9,617 bases of DNA. Origin: Actinomycetes bacterium. GTDB taxonomy: Bacteria > Actinomycetota > Actinomycetes > Actinomycetales > Microbacteriaceae. Of the stretch, positions 1 to 6,116 are shown one piece after another (position 1 is the first letter of the stretch; every line of letters begins with the position of its first letter). The position numbers and the translations under genes are program-made. The notes under the pieces are model-generated. The model was not told the DNA's origin, did not search any database, and worked only from the letters and a program-made list of their open reading frames with translations. The stretch lies in the NCBI GenBank assembly GCA_023432005.1, contig JAEYVF010000041.1:1-9617 (forward strand), given 5' to 3'.

Positions 1-241
1 CGTGCGTCACGACGGCGACGACGGGCGCGGGCTCGACGGCGGTCGGCCCCGGCGCCGCCGGCTGCAGTGCCGCGATGCCCGCGGTCGTGGCGAGGGCCGT
101 GAGCACGGCGAGGCCGCCCGATGCGAGCCCCGCGCGCATCCCGAGCAGGCCCGCGCGCGAGAGCACGACGACGCCGCTCACGATCGCCGTGAGGGCGGCC
201 GCGGCGAGAGCCACGAGAAGCAGGGTGAGCAGGCCGGACAT
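1..241 (-). CDS. Unidentified membrane protein, N-terminal part
   Basis: I do not recognise this protein. The frame is open for 80 codons from an ATG whose first base is at 241 and leaves the window at the left edge. A clear ribosome site, GGAGGA at 248-253, lies 6 nt before the ATG, and this is the main reason to call it a gene. Residues 3-27 are strongly hydrophobic and rich in Leu, Ala and Val, as in a first membrane helix or an uncleaved signal. A second hydrophobic stretch covers about residues 38-58. A Pro/Ala-rich segment follows. No lipobox is visible. It reads in the same direction as the App1 phosphatase gene but is separated from it by 90 bp containing GC-rich hairpins, so it may have its own promoter. 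The rest of the gene is outside the window, so no function is offered. Confidence 0.6.
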   Translation of the reverse strand, partial: MSGLLTLLLVALAAAALTAIVSGVVVLSRAGLLGMRAGLASGGLAVLTALATTAGIAALQPAAPGPTAVEPAPVVAVVTH

Positions 242-298
242 GCCGGATCCTCCGGGTGGGGGCGGGGTGCCGGCGGGGACCGGCGCGGGGGTGGCACC

Positions 299-304
299 AC
301 GGTA
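299..304 (-). promoter_or_regulatory. Possible -10 box for the left-edge membrane gene
   Basis: Read on the minus strand this is TACCGT, which fits the loose actinobacterial TANNNT form. It would place a transcript start about 50 nt before the ATG at 241. No good -35 hexamer is seen. The gap also holds GGTGCC (266-271) and GGCACC (293-298), an inverted repeat with a 21-nt spacer. Weak evidence. Confidence 0.25.
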
Positions 305-309
305 GCAGC

Positions 310-323
310 CCCCCGTGCGGGGG
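310..323 (-). terminator. GC hairpin after the App1 gene, possible terminator
   Basis: Five C and five G face each other around the loop GTGC (310-314 and 319-323), 8 nt beyond the stop codon of the phosphatase gene. A second short palindrome, CGCC-TCA-GGCG at 328-338, spans that stop codon. Neither is followed by a T-run on the minus strand, so classic intrinsic termination is not shown. Confidence 0.3.
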
Positions 324-331
324 ACAACGCC

Positions 332-1387
332 TCAGGCGCGCGGCGCGGGGAGCAGCCCGAGCTCGGCGAGCTGCTCGGCGAGCTCCGCTCCGTCGACGCC
401 GTACACCCAGGGCGCGGCGCCGTCGTGCGACTCGCGCTGCGCGCGCCCGCCCGCGAGCACGGCTTCGCCCGGGGTCAGCTCTCGGATGGCGACCGCGGCG
501 ACGCTCGACGGGTGCGCCTCCGCGAACTCCTGGTAGCGGATCTCGTCGTGCTGGCCATCGTCGCCCACGAGGAGCCATCTCACGTTCGGGAACTCGGTCG
601 CGAGGCGTGCGAGGTTCTCCTGCTTGTGATCCTGGCCGCTGCGGAACCAGCGGTCGGGCGTCGGCCCCCAGTCGGTGAGCAGGAACGTGCCGCGCGGGTA
701 GAGGTTGCGCGAGAGGAAGCGGTCGAGCGTGCGCACCGTGTTCCAGGCGCCCGTCGAGAGGTACACGACGGGGGAACCCGGATGCGCGGCCATGAGCCGG
801 TCGTAGAGCACCGGCATCCCGGGCACGGGCCTGCGCGCGTGCTCGTTCACGACGAAGGTGTTCCACCCGGCGAGCAGGGGCCGCGGGAGCGCCGTGACGA
901 CGACGGTGTCGTCGATGTCGGACACGAGGCCGAAGCGCACATCGGCGCCCACGACGAAGACGGGTGCCTCGATGGCATCCGCGCCCTCGAGCGTCAGCAG
1001 CACCGACGACCACCCGGCCGCGAGCCCCGCCTCGACGCGCGCGTCGATGACGCCGCCGCGGTCGGCCCGGATGACCTGCTCGACATCGCCGGCCTGCACG
1101 CGGATCTCGGCGGCCCCCACGGGAACGCTCGTGAAACTGCGCCACCCGCGGATGCTCGTGTACCTGTCGGGCGCGCGGCGACCGGGCTTCACGAGCACGA
1201 CGCGGCCGAGCACGCGCACCCACCCGTCGCCTCCGTAGCCCGGGAACGGCACGATCGTCGGCACGAGGCCCCGGCGGCGTCCACGACGCTCGCGGAAGCG
1301 GTGGATGCGGTCCTCGAGGCGGGCCGCGAAGTGGTTGCGGCGGCGCGTCGCCGGGGCGGCAGGCGATGCCTCGGCGGAGGAGTCCAT
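332..1387 (-). CDS. App1-type (DUF2183) HAD-like phosphatase
   Basis: This 351-residue protein matches the App1 catalytic domain family (DUF2183), named after the yeast phosphatidate phosphatase App1. The family has a HAD-like fold and is expected to use an aspartyl nucleophile to hydrolyse a phosphomonoester. Visible motifs are SDIDDT at 156-161 (D157 and D159 as nucleophile and acid/base), STGAWN at 211-216 (motif II), K255 in a QDHK stretch (motif III) and GDDGQHD at 275-281 (metal-binding acids of motif IV). All four are complete. An Arg-rich segment at 15-40 precedes a beta-rich region at about 41-150, usual for bacterial members. There is no signal peptide, so it is probably cytoplasmic or bound to the membrane surface. 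The ATG is the only start: a stop codon lies four codons upstream. It has no clear ribosome site. It is divergent from the TetR gene, 82 bp away. The substrate in bacteria is not known; phosphatidate is an inference from yeast. Confidence 0.88.
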   Translation of the reverse strand: MDSSAEASPAAPATRRRNHFAARLEDRIHRFRERRGRRRGLVPTIVPFPGYGGDGWVRVLGRVVLVKPGRRAPDRYTSIRGWRSFTSVPVGAAEIRVQAGDVEQVIRADRGGVIDARVEAGLAAGWSSVLLTLEGADAIEAPVFVVGADVRFGLVSDIDDTVVVTALPRPLLAGWNTFVVNEHARRPVPGMPVLYDRLMAAHPGSPVVYLSTGAWNTVRTLDRFLSRNLYPRGTFLLTDWGPTPDRWFRSGQDHKQENLARLATEFPNVRWLLVGDDGQHDEIRYQEFAEAHPSSVAAVAIRELTPGEAVLAGGRAQRESHDGAAPWVYGVDGAELAEQLAELGLLPAPRA

Positions 1388-1438
1388 CCGTCCAGTGTGT
1401 CACGCCCACCTTCAGCATCGATCAAGGTCGCCAAGGAC

Positions 1439-1444
1439 TAGAAT
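1439..1444 (+). promoter_or_regulatory. Probable -10 box of the TetR gene
   Basis: TAGAAT matches five of six positions of TATAAT and would start a transcript near 1450, giving a leader of about 20 nt that contains the ribosome site. The short arms GTCGC (1427-1431) and GCGAC (1446-1450) flank the box as a weak inverted repeat. This would suit autoregulation, but the arms are only 5 bp. No convincing -35 hexamer or minus-strand promoter for the phosphatase gene was found in this 82-bp gap. Confidence 0.5.
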
Positions 1445-1456
1445 CGCGACGACGAC

Positions 1457-1462
1457 GAGGAG
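1457..1462 (+). promoter_or_regulatory. Ribosome site that sets the TetR gene start
   Basis: GAGGAG is 7 nt before the GTG at 1470. The frame stays open upstream to an ATG at 1305, but that start would lie inside the divergent phosphatase gene and has no such site. Confidence 0.75.
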
Positions 1463-1469
1463 TGAACCC

Positions 1470-2120
1470 GTGCCCGAGACCCTGTCAGCAGCCCGCGATA
1501 TCCACGCGAGCCTGATCCGCAACGAGCCGATGCAGGCGCGCAGCACCGCGCGGCTCGCGGCGCTCCTCGACGCCGCCGCCGCGGTCGTCGCCGAGATCGG
1601 ATACGAGCGCCTCACGACCGCCATGGTCGCCGAGGGGGCGGGCGCCTCCATCGGCACCGTGTACCGCTACTTCCCCGACCGCATCGCGGTGCTGCAGAGC
1701 CTCGCGGCGCGCAACGAGGAGCGCCTCACCGAGCGCCTGCTCGCCGTCGTCGCCGAGCCGCAGCACGCGGATTGGTTCGCCGGCCTCTCGGCGTCGTTCG
1801 ACGTGCTCGTCGAGTTCTTCCGCACCGAGGTCGGCTTCGCGTCGCTGCGGCTGGGAGACGTGCTCGACCTGCGTCCCGCCGAGGGCGAGCCGCGCAACTC
1901 GGTGGTCGCGCGCACGATCTTCGAGGCGCTCGCGGAGCGCTACGGCGTCGAGGACGGCGAGCGCGCCCGCGCGGGCTTCGAGCTCGCGTACGAGGCAGCC
2001 GACGCCCTCGTGGCACGGGCCTTCTCGCGCGACGTCGACGGCGATCCCGTGAAGCTCGACGCCGCGCGCGCCGCGATGCGCGCCGTGCTCGCCGAGTACC
2101 TGCCGATTCCCGCGCGCTGA
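1470..2120 (+). CDS. TetR-family transcriptional regulator
   Basis: A 216-residue protein, the usual length for TetR-type repressors. The N-terminal DNA-binding domain covers about residues 25-75. Its helix-turn-helix is recognised by the spacing of IGYERLTTAMVAEGAGAS and the recognition helix IGTVYRYFPDR (61-71), in which TVYRYF is the family hallmark. The rest is a helical ligand and dimer domain with no similarity that would let me name a ligand. The GTG start is chosen because GAGGAG precedes it by 7 nt and a TAGAAT box lies further upstream. Target genes cannot be read directly. Candidates are itself, the divergent phosphatase gene, and the importer operon that begins 131 bp downstream and carries a palindrome in its leader. 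Proteins of this family normally repress and release DNA when a small ligand binds. Confidence 0.88.
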   Translation: MPETLSAARDIHASLIRNEPMQARSTARLAALLDAAAAVVAEIGYERLTTAMVAEGAGASIGTVYRYFPDRIAVLQSLAARNEERLTERLLAVVAEPQHADWFAGLSASFDVLVEFFRTEVGFASLRLGDVLDLRPAEGEPRNSVVARTIFEALAERYGVEDGERARAGFELAYEAADALVARAFSRDVDGDPVKLDAARAAMRAVLAEYLPIPAR

Positions 2121-2189
2121 CGCGCACGACGCATCGTCCGCCTCCCTAGCGGGTCGGCGTCACGATCCGCAATGCCCAGCGTCGGTGGG

Positions 2190-2211
2190 CCTCCATACGG
2201 TTGAGTGGAGG
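2190..2211 (+). promoter_or_regulatory. Palindrome with embedded -10-like box before importer operon
   Basis: CCTCCA (2190-2195) and TGGAGG (2206-2211) form perfect 6-bp arms around a 10-nt centre. Folded about its midpoint the 22-bp site matches at 7 of 11 positions per half. The centre contains TACGGT (2196-2201), a TANNNT box that would start transcription near 2208. A palindrome over the -10 is a normal place for a repressor operator, and a TetR gene is just upstream. Promoter and operator roles are both inference. Confidence 0.4.
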
Positions 2212-2212
2212 T

Positions 2213-2237
2213 GGACCGCGCACGCCCGCGTCGGTCC
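2213..2237 (+). promoter_or_regulatory. GC-rich leader hairpin before importer operon
   Basis: GGACCGCGC (2213-2221) can pair with GCG (2228-2230) plus CGGTCC (2232-2237), giving 9 base pairs with one bulged T at 2231 and a 6-nt loop ACGCCC. It ends 3 nt before the ribosome site GAGGGG at 2241-2246. It has no T-run, so it is not a standard terminator; a leader structure affecting stability or initiation is possible. Confidence 0.4.
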
Positions 2238-2251
2238 GGCGAGGGGCGGGC

Positions 2252-3073
2252 ATGATCGAGTTCCGGTCGGTGACCAAGCAGTTCCCGGATGGCACGGTCG
2301 CGGTCGACGACTTCAGCCTCGTCATCCCCGCCCGCAAGACCACGGTCTTCGTGGGGTCCTCGGGCAGCGGCAAGACCACCCTGCTGCGCATGATCAACCG
2401 CATGGTCGATCCGACCTCGGGCGCGATCGAGATCGACGGCGAGAGCGTGCTCGACCGCGACCCGGTGAGACTGCGTCGCGGCATCGGCTACGTCATGCAG
2501 AACGGCGGCCTGCTGCCCCACCTCACGGTCGTCGACAACGTCGCGACCGTGCCCGTGCTGAACGGCGTCTCCCGGCGGGAGGCACGCGAGCGCGCGCTCG
2601 CGCTGCTCGACACCGTCGGTCTCGACCGCTCGCTCGCGAAGCGCTACCCCAGCCAGCTCTCGGGCGGCCAGCAGCAGCGCGTCGGCGTCGCCCGGGGACT
2701 CGCGGCCGACCCCAACATCCTGCTCATGGACGAGCCGTTCGGCGCCGTCGACCCCATCGTGCGCGACGAGCTGCAGCAGGAGACGATCCGCCTGCAGCGC
2801 GAGCTCGACAAGACCGTCGTGTTCGTCACGCACGACATCGACGAGGCCTTCCTGCTGGGCGACCAGGTCGTGATCCTCGAGGAGGGCGCGAAGATCGCGC
2901 AGATCGGCTCGCCGTCCGAGATCATCGAGGCACCCGCGAGCGAGTTCGTCGCCTCGTTCATCGGCGCCGACCGCGGGAAGAGGGCGCTGCGTCCCAAGGC
3001 AACCCCGCGCGGCACGGTGCTCGTCGATACCGCGGGCCGCACGCAGGGGGTGCTCGTGGAGGGCGGCGCATGA
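2252..3073 (+). CDS. Osmoprotectant ABC importer, ATP-binding subunit (OpuCA/ProV-like)
   Basis: A 273-residue ATPase that would power uptake of a quaternary-amine type compatible solute (glycine betaine, choline, carnitine or similar) at the inner face of the membrane. All nucleotide-binding motifs are intact: Walker A GSSGSGKT at 35-42, Q-loop Q83, signature LSGGQ at 136-140, Walker B ILLMDEP at 156-162 with E161, and H194 of the switch. The stretches RRGIGYVMQNGGLLPH and EPFGAVDPIVR are typical of the OpuCA/ProV branch. OpuCA-type subunits usually carry two CBS domains after the ATPase domain, used to sense ionic strength; here only about 35 residues follow it, so CBS domains are missing. 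The ATG at 2252 has GAGGGG 5 nt upstream; the frame extends to a TTG at 2201, but that would use the leader hairpin as coding sequence. The stop overlaps the next start as ATGA. The exact substrate cannot be read. Confidence 0.9.
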   Translation: MIEFRSVTKQFPDGTVAVDDFSLVIPARKTTVFVGSSGSGKTTLLRMINRMVDPTSGAIEIDGESVLDRDPVRLRRGIGYVMQNGGLLPHLTVVDNVATVPVLNGVSRREARERALALLDTVGLDRSLAKRYPSQLSGGQQQRVGVARGLAADPNILLMDEPFGAVDPIVRDELQQETIRLQRELDKTVVFVTHDIDEAFLLGDQVVILEEGAKIAQIGSPSEIIEAPASEFVASFIGADRGKRALRPKATPRGTVLVDTAGRTQGVLVEGGA

Positions 3074-3753
3074 CCTGGGTGCTCGCCAACCTCGATCTCA
3101 TCGCGCAGCTCGCTCTCGAGCACCTGCGGCAGAGCCTGCTGCCCATCGCGCTCGGCTTCGCCCTCGCGATCCCGCTCGGCTGGGTCGCCTTCCGCTACCA
3201 GCTCACCCGCGGCGTCGTGCTCACCGTCACGGGGCTGCTCTACACGATCCCCTCGCTCGCGCTCTTCGCGCTGCTGCCGCCGACGCTCGGCATCAGCTAC
3301 CTCTCGGAGGCGAACCTCATCATCGCCCTCACGATCTACGCGGTCGCGATCATGGCCCGCTCGATCGCGGATGCGCTGGGCTCGGTCGACCCCGCCGTGC
3401 GGCAGGCGGCCGTCGCGATGGGCTACGGCTCGTGGCGGCGGTTCTGGACGGTCGAGTTCCCGCTCGCGGGCCCCGTCGTGCTCGCCGGGCTGCGCGTCAC
3501 GGCGGTCTCGACGATCGCGCTCGCGACCGTCGGCATCCTCATCGGCGTCGACAACCTCGGCTACCTCTTCACGAACGGGCTGCAGCGCCGCATCATCCCC
3601 GAGGTACTCGCGGGCGTCGTCGCCGTCATGGCGATCGCCCTCGTCGTCGACGCCCTCCTCGTGCTCGCGGGCCGTGCGCTCATGCCGTGGGCGCGTCGTG
3701 AGCGCGGGCGTCGCGCCGCCCGGATCGCCCTGCCCGCGGGGGGTGCCGCGTGA
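3070..3753 (+). CDS. Osmoprotectant ABC importer, permease 1 (OpuCB-like)
   Basis: A 227-residue inner-membrane subunit of the binding-protein-dependent permease family. Hydrophobic helices lie at about 20-40, 48-70, 80-100, 135-160 and 178-203. The cytoplasmic coupling loop (EAA motif), which docks on the ATPase, is at about 112-133: QAAVAMGYGSWRRFWTVEFP, with the conserved Gly at 118. The C-terminal tail (about 206-222) is rich in Arg and stays inside the cell. The start is set by ATGA overlap with the ATPase gene and by GGAGGG at 3058-3063, 6 nt before it; translation of the two is probably coupled. It ends in a GTGA overlap with the second permease. Paired permeases of similar size are the rule in OpuC/YehWY-type importers, where they form a heterodimer. 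Length is normal and I see no damage. Confidence 0.88.
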   Translation: MTWVLANLDLIAQLALEHLRQSLLPIALGFALAIPLGWVAFRYQLTRGVVLTVTGLLYTIPSLALFALLPPTLGISYLSEANLIIALTIYAVAIMARSIADALGSVDPAVRQAAVAMGYGSWRRFWTVEFPLAGPVVLAGLRVTAVSTIALATVGILIGVDNLGYLFTNGLQRRIIPEVLAGVVAVMAIALVVDALLVLAGRALMPWARRERGRRAARIALPAGGAA

Positions 3754-4484
3754 ACCTCTTCGCCGACGCCCTCGCCTGGATCCTCAGCCCCGAGCGGGCC
3801 ACCGGATCGCATCCGCTCGGACAGGCCGTCGGCGAGCACCTGCTCTACACCTTCGTCTCGGTGGTCATCGCGGGGCTCGTCGCCATCCCGCTCGGCTGGT
3901 GGATCGGGCATACGGGCCGCGGTCGCGAGATCGCGGTGGCGATCTCGGGCGCCGCGCGCGCCGTCCCGTCGTTCGGTCTGCTCGTGCTGCTCGTGCTCGT
4001 GTTCGGAGTGCTGCACAAGCCGGAGGCCGCGGTCACGGCGTTCGTGCTGCTCGCGATCCCCTCGATCCTCGCGGGCGCGTACTCCGGCTTCGAGGCGATC
4101 GATCGCCGCGTCATCGACGCGGGGCGCGCGATGGGAATGACCGAATGGCAGATCCTGTGGCGCATCGAGATGCCGCTCGGCCTGCCGCTGCTCATCGGCG
4201 GACTGCGGTCGGCCGCCCTGCAGGTCGTGGCGACCGTCACGATCGCCGCGTACGTCAACCTCGGCGGCGTCGGCTACTACATCATCCAGGGGCTGCCCCT
4301 CCGACGCTTCGACCAGATCCTCGGCGGCGCCCTCATCGTCGTCGCGCTCGCCCTCGTGCTCGACGCGCTGTTCGCGCTCGTCCAGCAGCTCGTCGTCCCG
4401 CGCGGGGTCGCCGCGGGACGCACCCCCGACGTCCGTTCGACGCCATCCCGGCGCCGCTCGGCGGTGGAATCTGCCACCACGTAG
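3750..4484 (+). CDS. Osmoprotectant ABC importer, permease 2 (OpuCD-like)
   Basis: The 244-residue partner permease. Hydrophobic helices are at about 31-52, 62-88, 92-112, 145-168 and 190-215. The EAA coupling loop is at about 123-146: IDAGRAMGMTEWQILWRIEM, closer to the family consensus than that of permease 1. An N-terminal segment containing SPERATGSHPLG matches the short periplasmic lead-in common in this subfamily, and LGGVGYYIIQGL at 171-182 is the conserved stretch before the last helix. The last 27 residues are hydrophilic and probably disordered. The GTG start is fixed by the 4-bp GTGA overlap with the permease 1 stop; the preceding ribosome site is a poor G-run at 3738-3743, which also suggests translational coupling. 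The binding-protein gene starts 15 bp after its stop. Confidence 0.88.
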   Translation: MNLFADALAWILSPERATGSHPLGQAVGEHLLYTFVSVVIAGLVAIPLGWWIGHTGRGREIAVAISGAARAVPSFGLLVLLVLVFGVLHKPEAAVTAFVLLAIPSILAGAYSGFEAIDRRVIDAGRAMGMTEWQILWRIEMPLGLPLLIGGLRSAALQVVATVTIAAYVNLGGVGYYIIQGLPLRRFDQILGGALIVVALALVLDALFALVQQLVVPRGVAAGRTPDVRSTPSRRRSAVESATT

Positions 4485-4499
4485 AGAAGAGAGAACGAC

Positions 4500-5414
4500 A
4501 TGTTCACAGCACGGAACAAGGGCCGGCTCGCACTCGGTGCGGTCGCGGTGGGGGCGGCATTGGCCCTCTCAGGGTGCGCTCCCGGGAACCCGCTCGACTC
4601 GGGCGGCACGGATCCGGACGGCGCCGGCTCGACCATCGTCATCGGCTCGCAGGCGTACTACTCGAACTAGATGATCGCCGAGATCTACGCCCAGGCGCTC
4701 GAGAACGCGGGCTTCGAGGTCGAGCGTCAGTTCAACATCGGCCAGCGCGACGCCTACCTGCCCTCGCTCGAGGACGGCTCGGTCGACCTATTCCCCGAGT
4801 ACACGGGCAACCTGCTGCAGTACTACGACCCCGAGACGACCGCGACGACCTCCGAGGACGTCTACGCGGCGCTCCAGGAAGCGCTGCCCGACGGGCTCAC
4901 GGTGCTCGACCAGTCGCCCGCGACCGACCAGGACTCCTACAACGTCACCAAGGCGTTCGCCGAGGAGCACGGGCTCACGAGCCTCGACGACCTCGCCTCG
5001 GTGAGCGAGCAGCTCGTGCTCGGCGGGCCGCCGGAGCTCGAGGAGCGCCCCTACGGCCCGAGCGGCCTGCAGGAGAAGTACGGCGTCACCGTGCAGTTCC
5101 AGGCGACGGGCGACACGACCGTCGAGGACCTGCTCGCGGGCACCGTCAACATCGCCAACGTCTACAGCGCCGACCCGCGCATCCAGACCGACGACCTCGT
5201 GACGCTCGACGACCCGAAGGGCCTGTTCCTGGCCTCGAACGTCGTGCCGCTCGTGAGCTCCGACGTCGCCGACGAGATCGCGGATGTCATCAACGCCGTG
5301 AGCGCGAAGCTGACGCCCGAGGGGCTCGTCGCCCTCAACGTGCGCTCGACCGTCGATCAGGAGTCGACGGGCGCGATCGCGACGCAGTGGCTCAACGGGC
5401 AGGGGCTCATCTAG
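4500..5414 (+). pseudogene. Importer substrate-binding lipoprotein, interrupted by in-frame TAG
   Basis: By family (OpuAC/ProX-type binding proteins) this should be the extracytoplasmic receptor that captures the solute and hands it to the two permeases. The frame runs 304 codons from ATG 4500, following the purine-rich leader AGAGAAGAGAG. Residues 5-25 form a lipoprotein signal with lipobox LSGC and lipidation at C26, followed by a Gly/Asp/Pro linker. The binding domain begins with IVIGSQAYYSN at about 46-56. Codon 57 is TAG (4668-4670). After it the same frame continues cleanly for 247 codons and keeps family features such as DLFPEYTGNLLQYYDP (about 96-111). The full length is normal for the family, so only one codon is broken. 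An ATG follows the TAG directly, and reinitiation at 4671 would give a 247-residue domain without export signal. Alternatives are a sequencing error, a recent null mutation or UAG suppression. The family call is firm; its functional state is unknown. Confidence 0.85.
4668..4670 (+). other. Premature amber codon in the binding-protein gene
   Basis: The context is TCG AAC TAG ATG ATC. The TAG lies in frame with the lipoprotein start at 4500 and with the remaining 247 codons. A Glu (GAG) or Gln (CAG) codon would be restored by one base change. The next base is A and no stem-loop suited to selenocysteine- or pyrrolysine-type recoding stands out. Confidence 0.9.
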
Positions 5415-5426
5415 GGCCCGCCGCGC

Positions 5427-6116
5427 TCACTCCTCCGGCAGCTCGATCGTGTTCGCGTCGCCGTCGCCCGGGTGCGCCCAGTGCCGCGCTTCCGAGCGCT
5501 CGAGCAGCTTCTTCACGACGACGACCGCGATGAGGAAGAGCACGATGACGCCGACGAACACGTAGCCGGCCCAGTGCAGCTGCTGTGCGAGCTCGCGGTA
5601 GGAGCCCGCCGCGACCGAGCCGACCGTCACGTAGGCGAACGCCCACAGCACGCACGCGGGCGCCGTCCACGAGATGAAGCGCCGGTAGCTCATCGTGCTC
5701 ATGCCGACCGTGAGCGGCACGAGCGAGTGCAGCACGGGAAGGAACCGCGAGATGAACACGGCGATGCCGCCGCGCCTGTCGACGTAGTTCTCGGCGCGGC
5801 GCCAGTGGCTCTCGCCGATGCGCCGTCCCAACCGGGAGTGACGGATGCGCGGGCCGAAGAAGCGCCCGAGCGCGAACCCGATCGACTCTCCCGCGAGGGC
5901 GCCGAGGATCACGACCGTCACGAGGGCCGCGTACTCGAGCGGGCTGTCGACGGCGGTCGCTGCGACGATGACGATCGTGTCGCCCGGCACGATGAGGCCG
6001 ATGAGCACGGAGGTCTCGAGCATGATGCCGACGCCCGCGAGCAGCGTGCGCAGCACGGGGTCGACCGACTGCACGGCGTCGAGCACCGCCATGAGGAGTT
6101 CGTTGAACCAGCTCAC
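5427..6116 (-). CDS. DedA-family membrane protein
   Basis: A 229-residue integral membrane protein of the DedA (SNARE-associated/VTT) family. Members are linked to lipid scrambling, proton-dependent membrane homeostasis and resistance to cationic agents. Hydrophobic regions lie at about 22-55, 62-88, 115-140, 148-172 and 182-203. Family marks are E34 before VLIGLIVPGD (PGD at 44-46), GESIGFALGRFFG (76-88) and SRFLPVLHSLVPLTVGM (123-139). In the last motif R124 is present, but the second conserved Arg, six residues on, is His (H130, codon CAC). The start is GTG at 6116, overlapping the TGA of the upstream aminotransferase gene by 4 bp, so the two are probably cotranscribed and coupled. The C-terminal tail is polar and acidic. 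The gene converges on the binding-protein gene with 12 bp between stops. The family is sure; its substrate here is not known. Confidence 0.9.
   Translation of the reverse strand: MSWFNELLMAVLDAVQSVDPVLRTLLAGVGIMLETSVLIGLIVPGDTIVIVAATAVDSPLEYAALVTVVILGALAGESIGFALGRFFGPRIRHSRLGRRIGESHWRRAENYVDRRGGIAVFISRFLPVLHSLVPLTVGMSTMSYRRFISWTAPACVLWAFAYVTVGSVAAGSYRELAQQLHWAGYVFVGVIVLFLIAVVVVKKLLERSEARHWAHPGDGDANTIELPEE

Noticed and set aside
2..1441. Open plus-strand frame of 479 codons across the phosphatase gene
   Set aside because: Its product is low-complexity Arg/Gly/His/Asp-rich sequence with no domain, and it is antisense to a gene with full HAD motifs. Such frames are expected at this GC content.
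1305..1469. Upstream extension of the TetR protein from ATG 1305
   Set aside because: It would overlap the divergent phosphatase gene and add 55 residues that do not fit the family. GTG 1470 has a good ribosome site.
2201..2251. Upstream TTG start for the ATPase
   Set aside because: It would make the hairpin leader coding, and the protein beginning MIEFRSVTKQF from ATG 2252 already has the usual ATPase N-terminus with GAGGGG before it.
4671..5414. Treating the 247-codon frame as a normal stand-alone gene
   Set aside because: It has no signal peptide or own ribosome site, and the lipoprotein signal lies in the same frame just before the TAG.
5403..5419. Terminator between the convergent binding-protein and dedA genes
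   Set aside because: Only 12 bp separate the stops and the best stem is 4 bp (GGGC/GCCC), with no T-run.
3371..5533. Open plus-strand frame of 720 codons through the permeases and binding-protein gene
   Set aside because: It reads the real genes in a wrong frame and gives an Arg/Pro/Ala-rich product. It crosses several real start and stop signals without own ribosome site.
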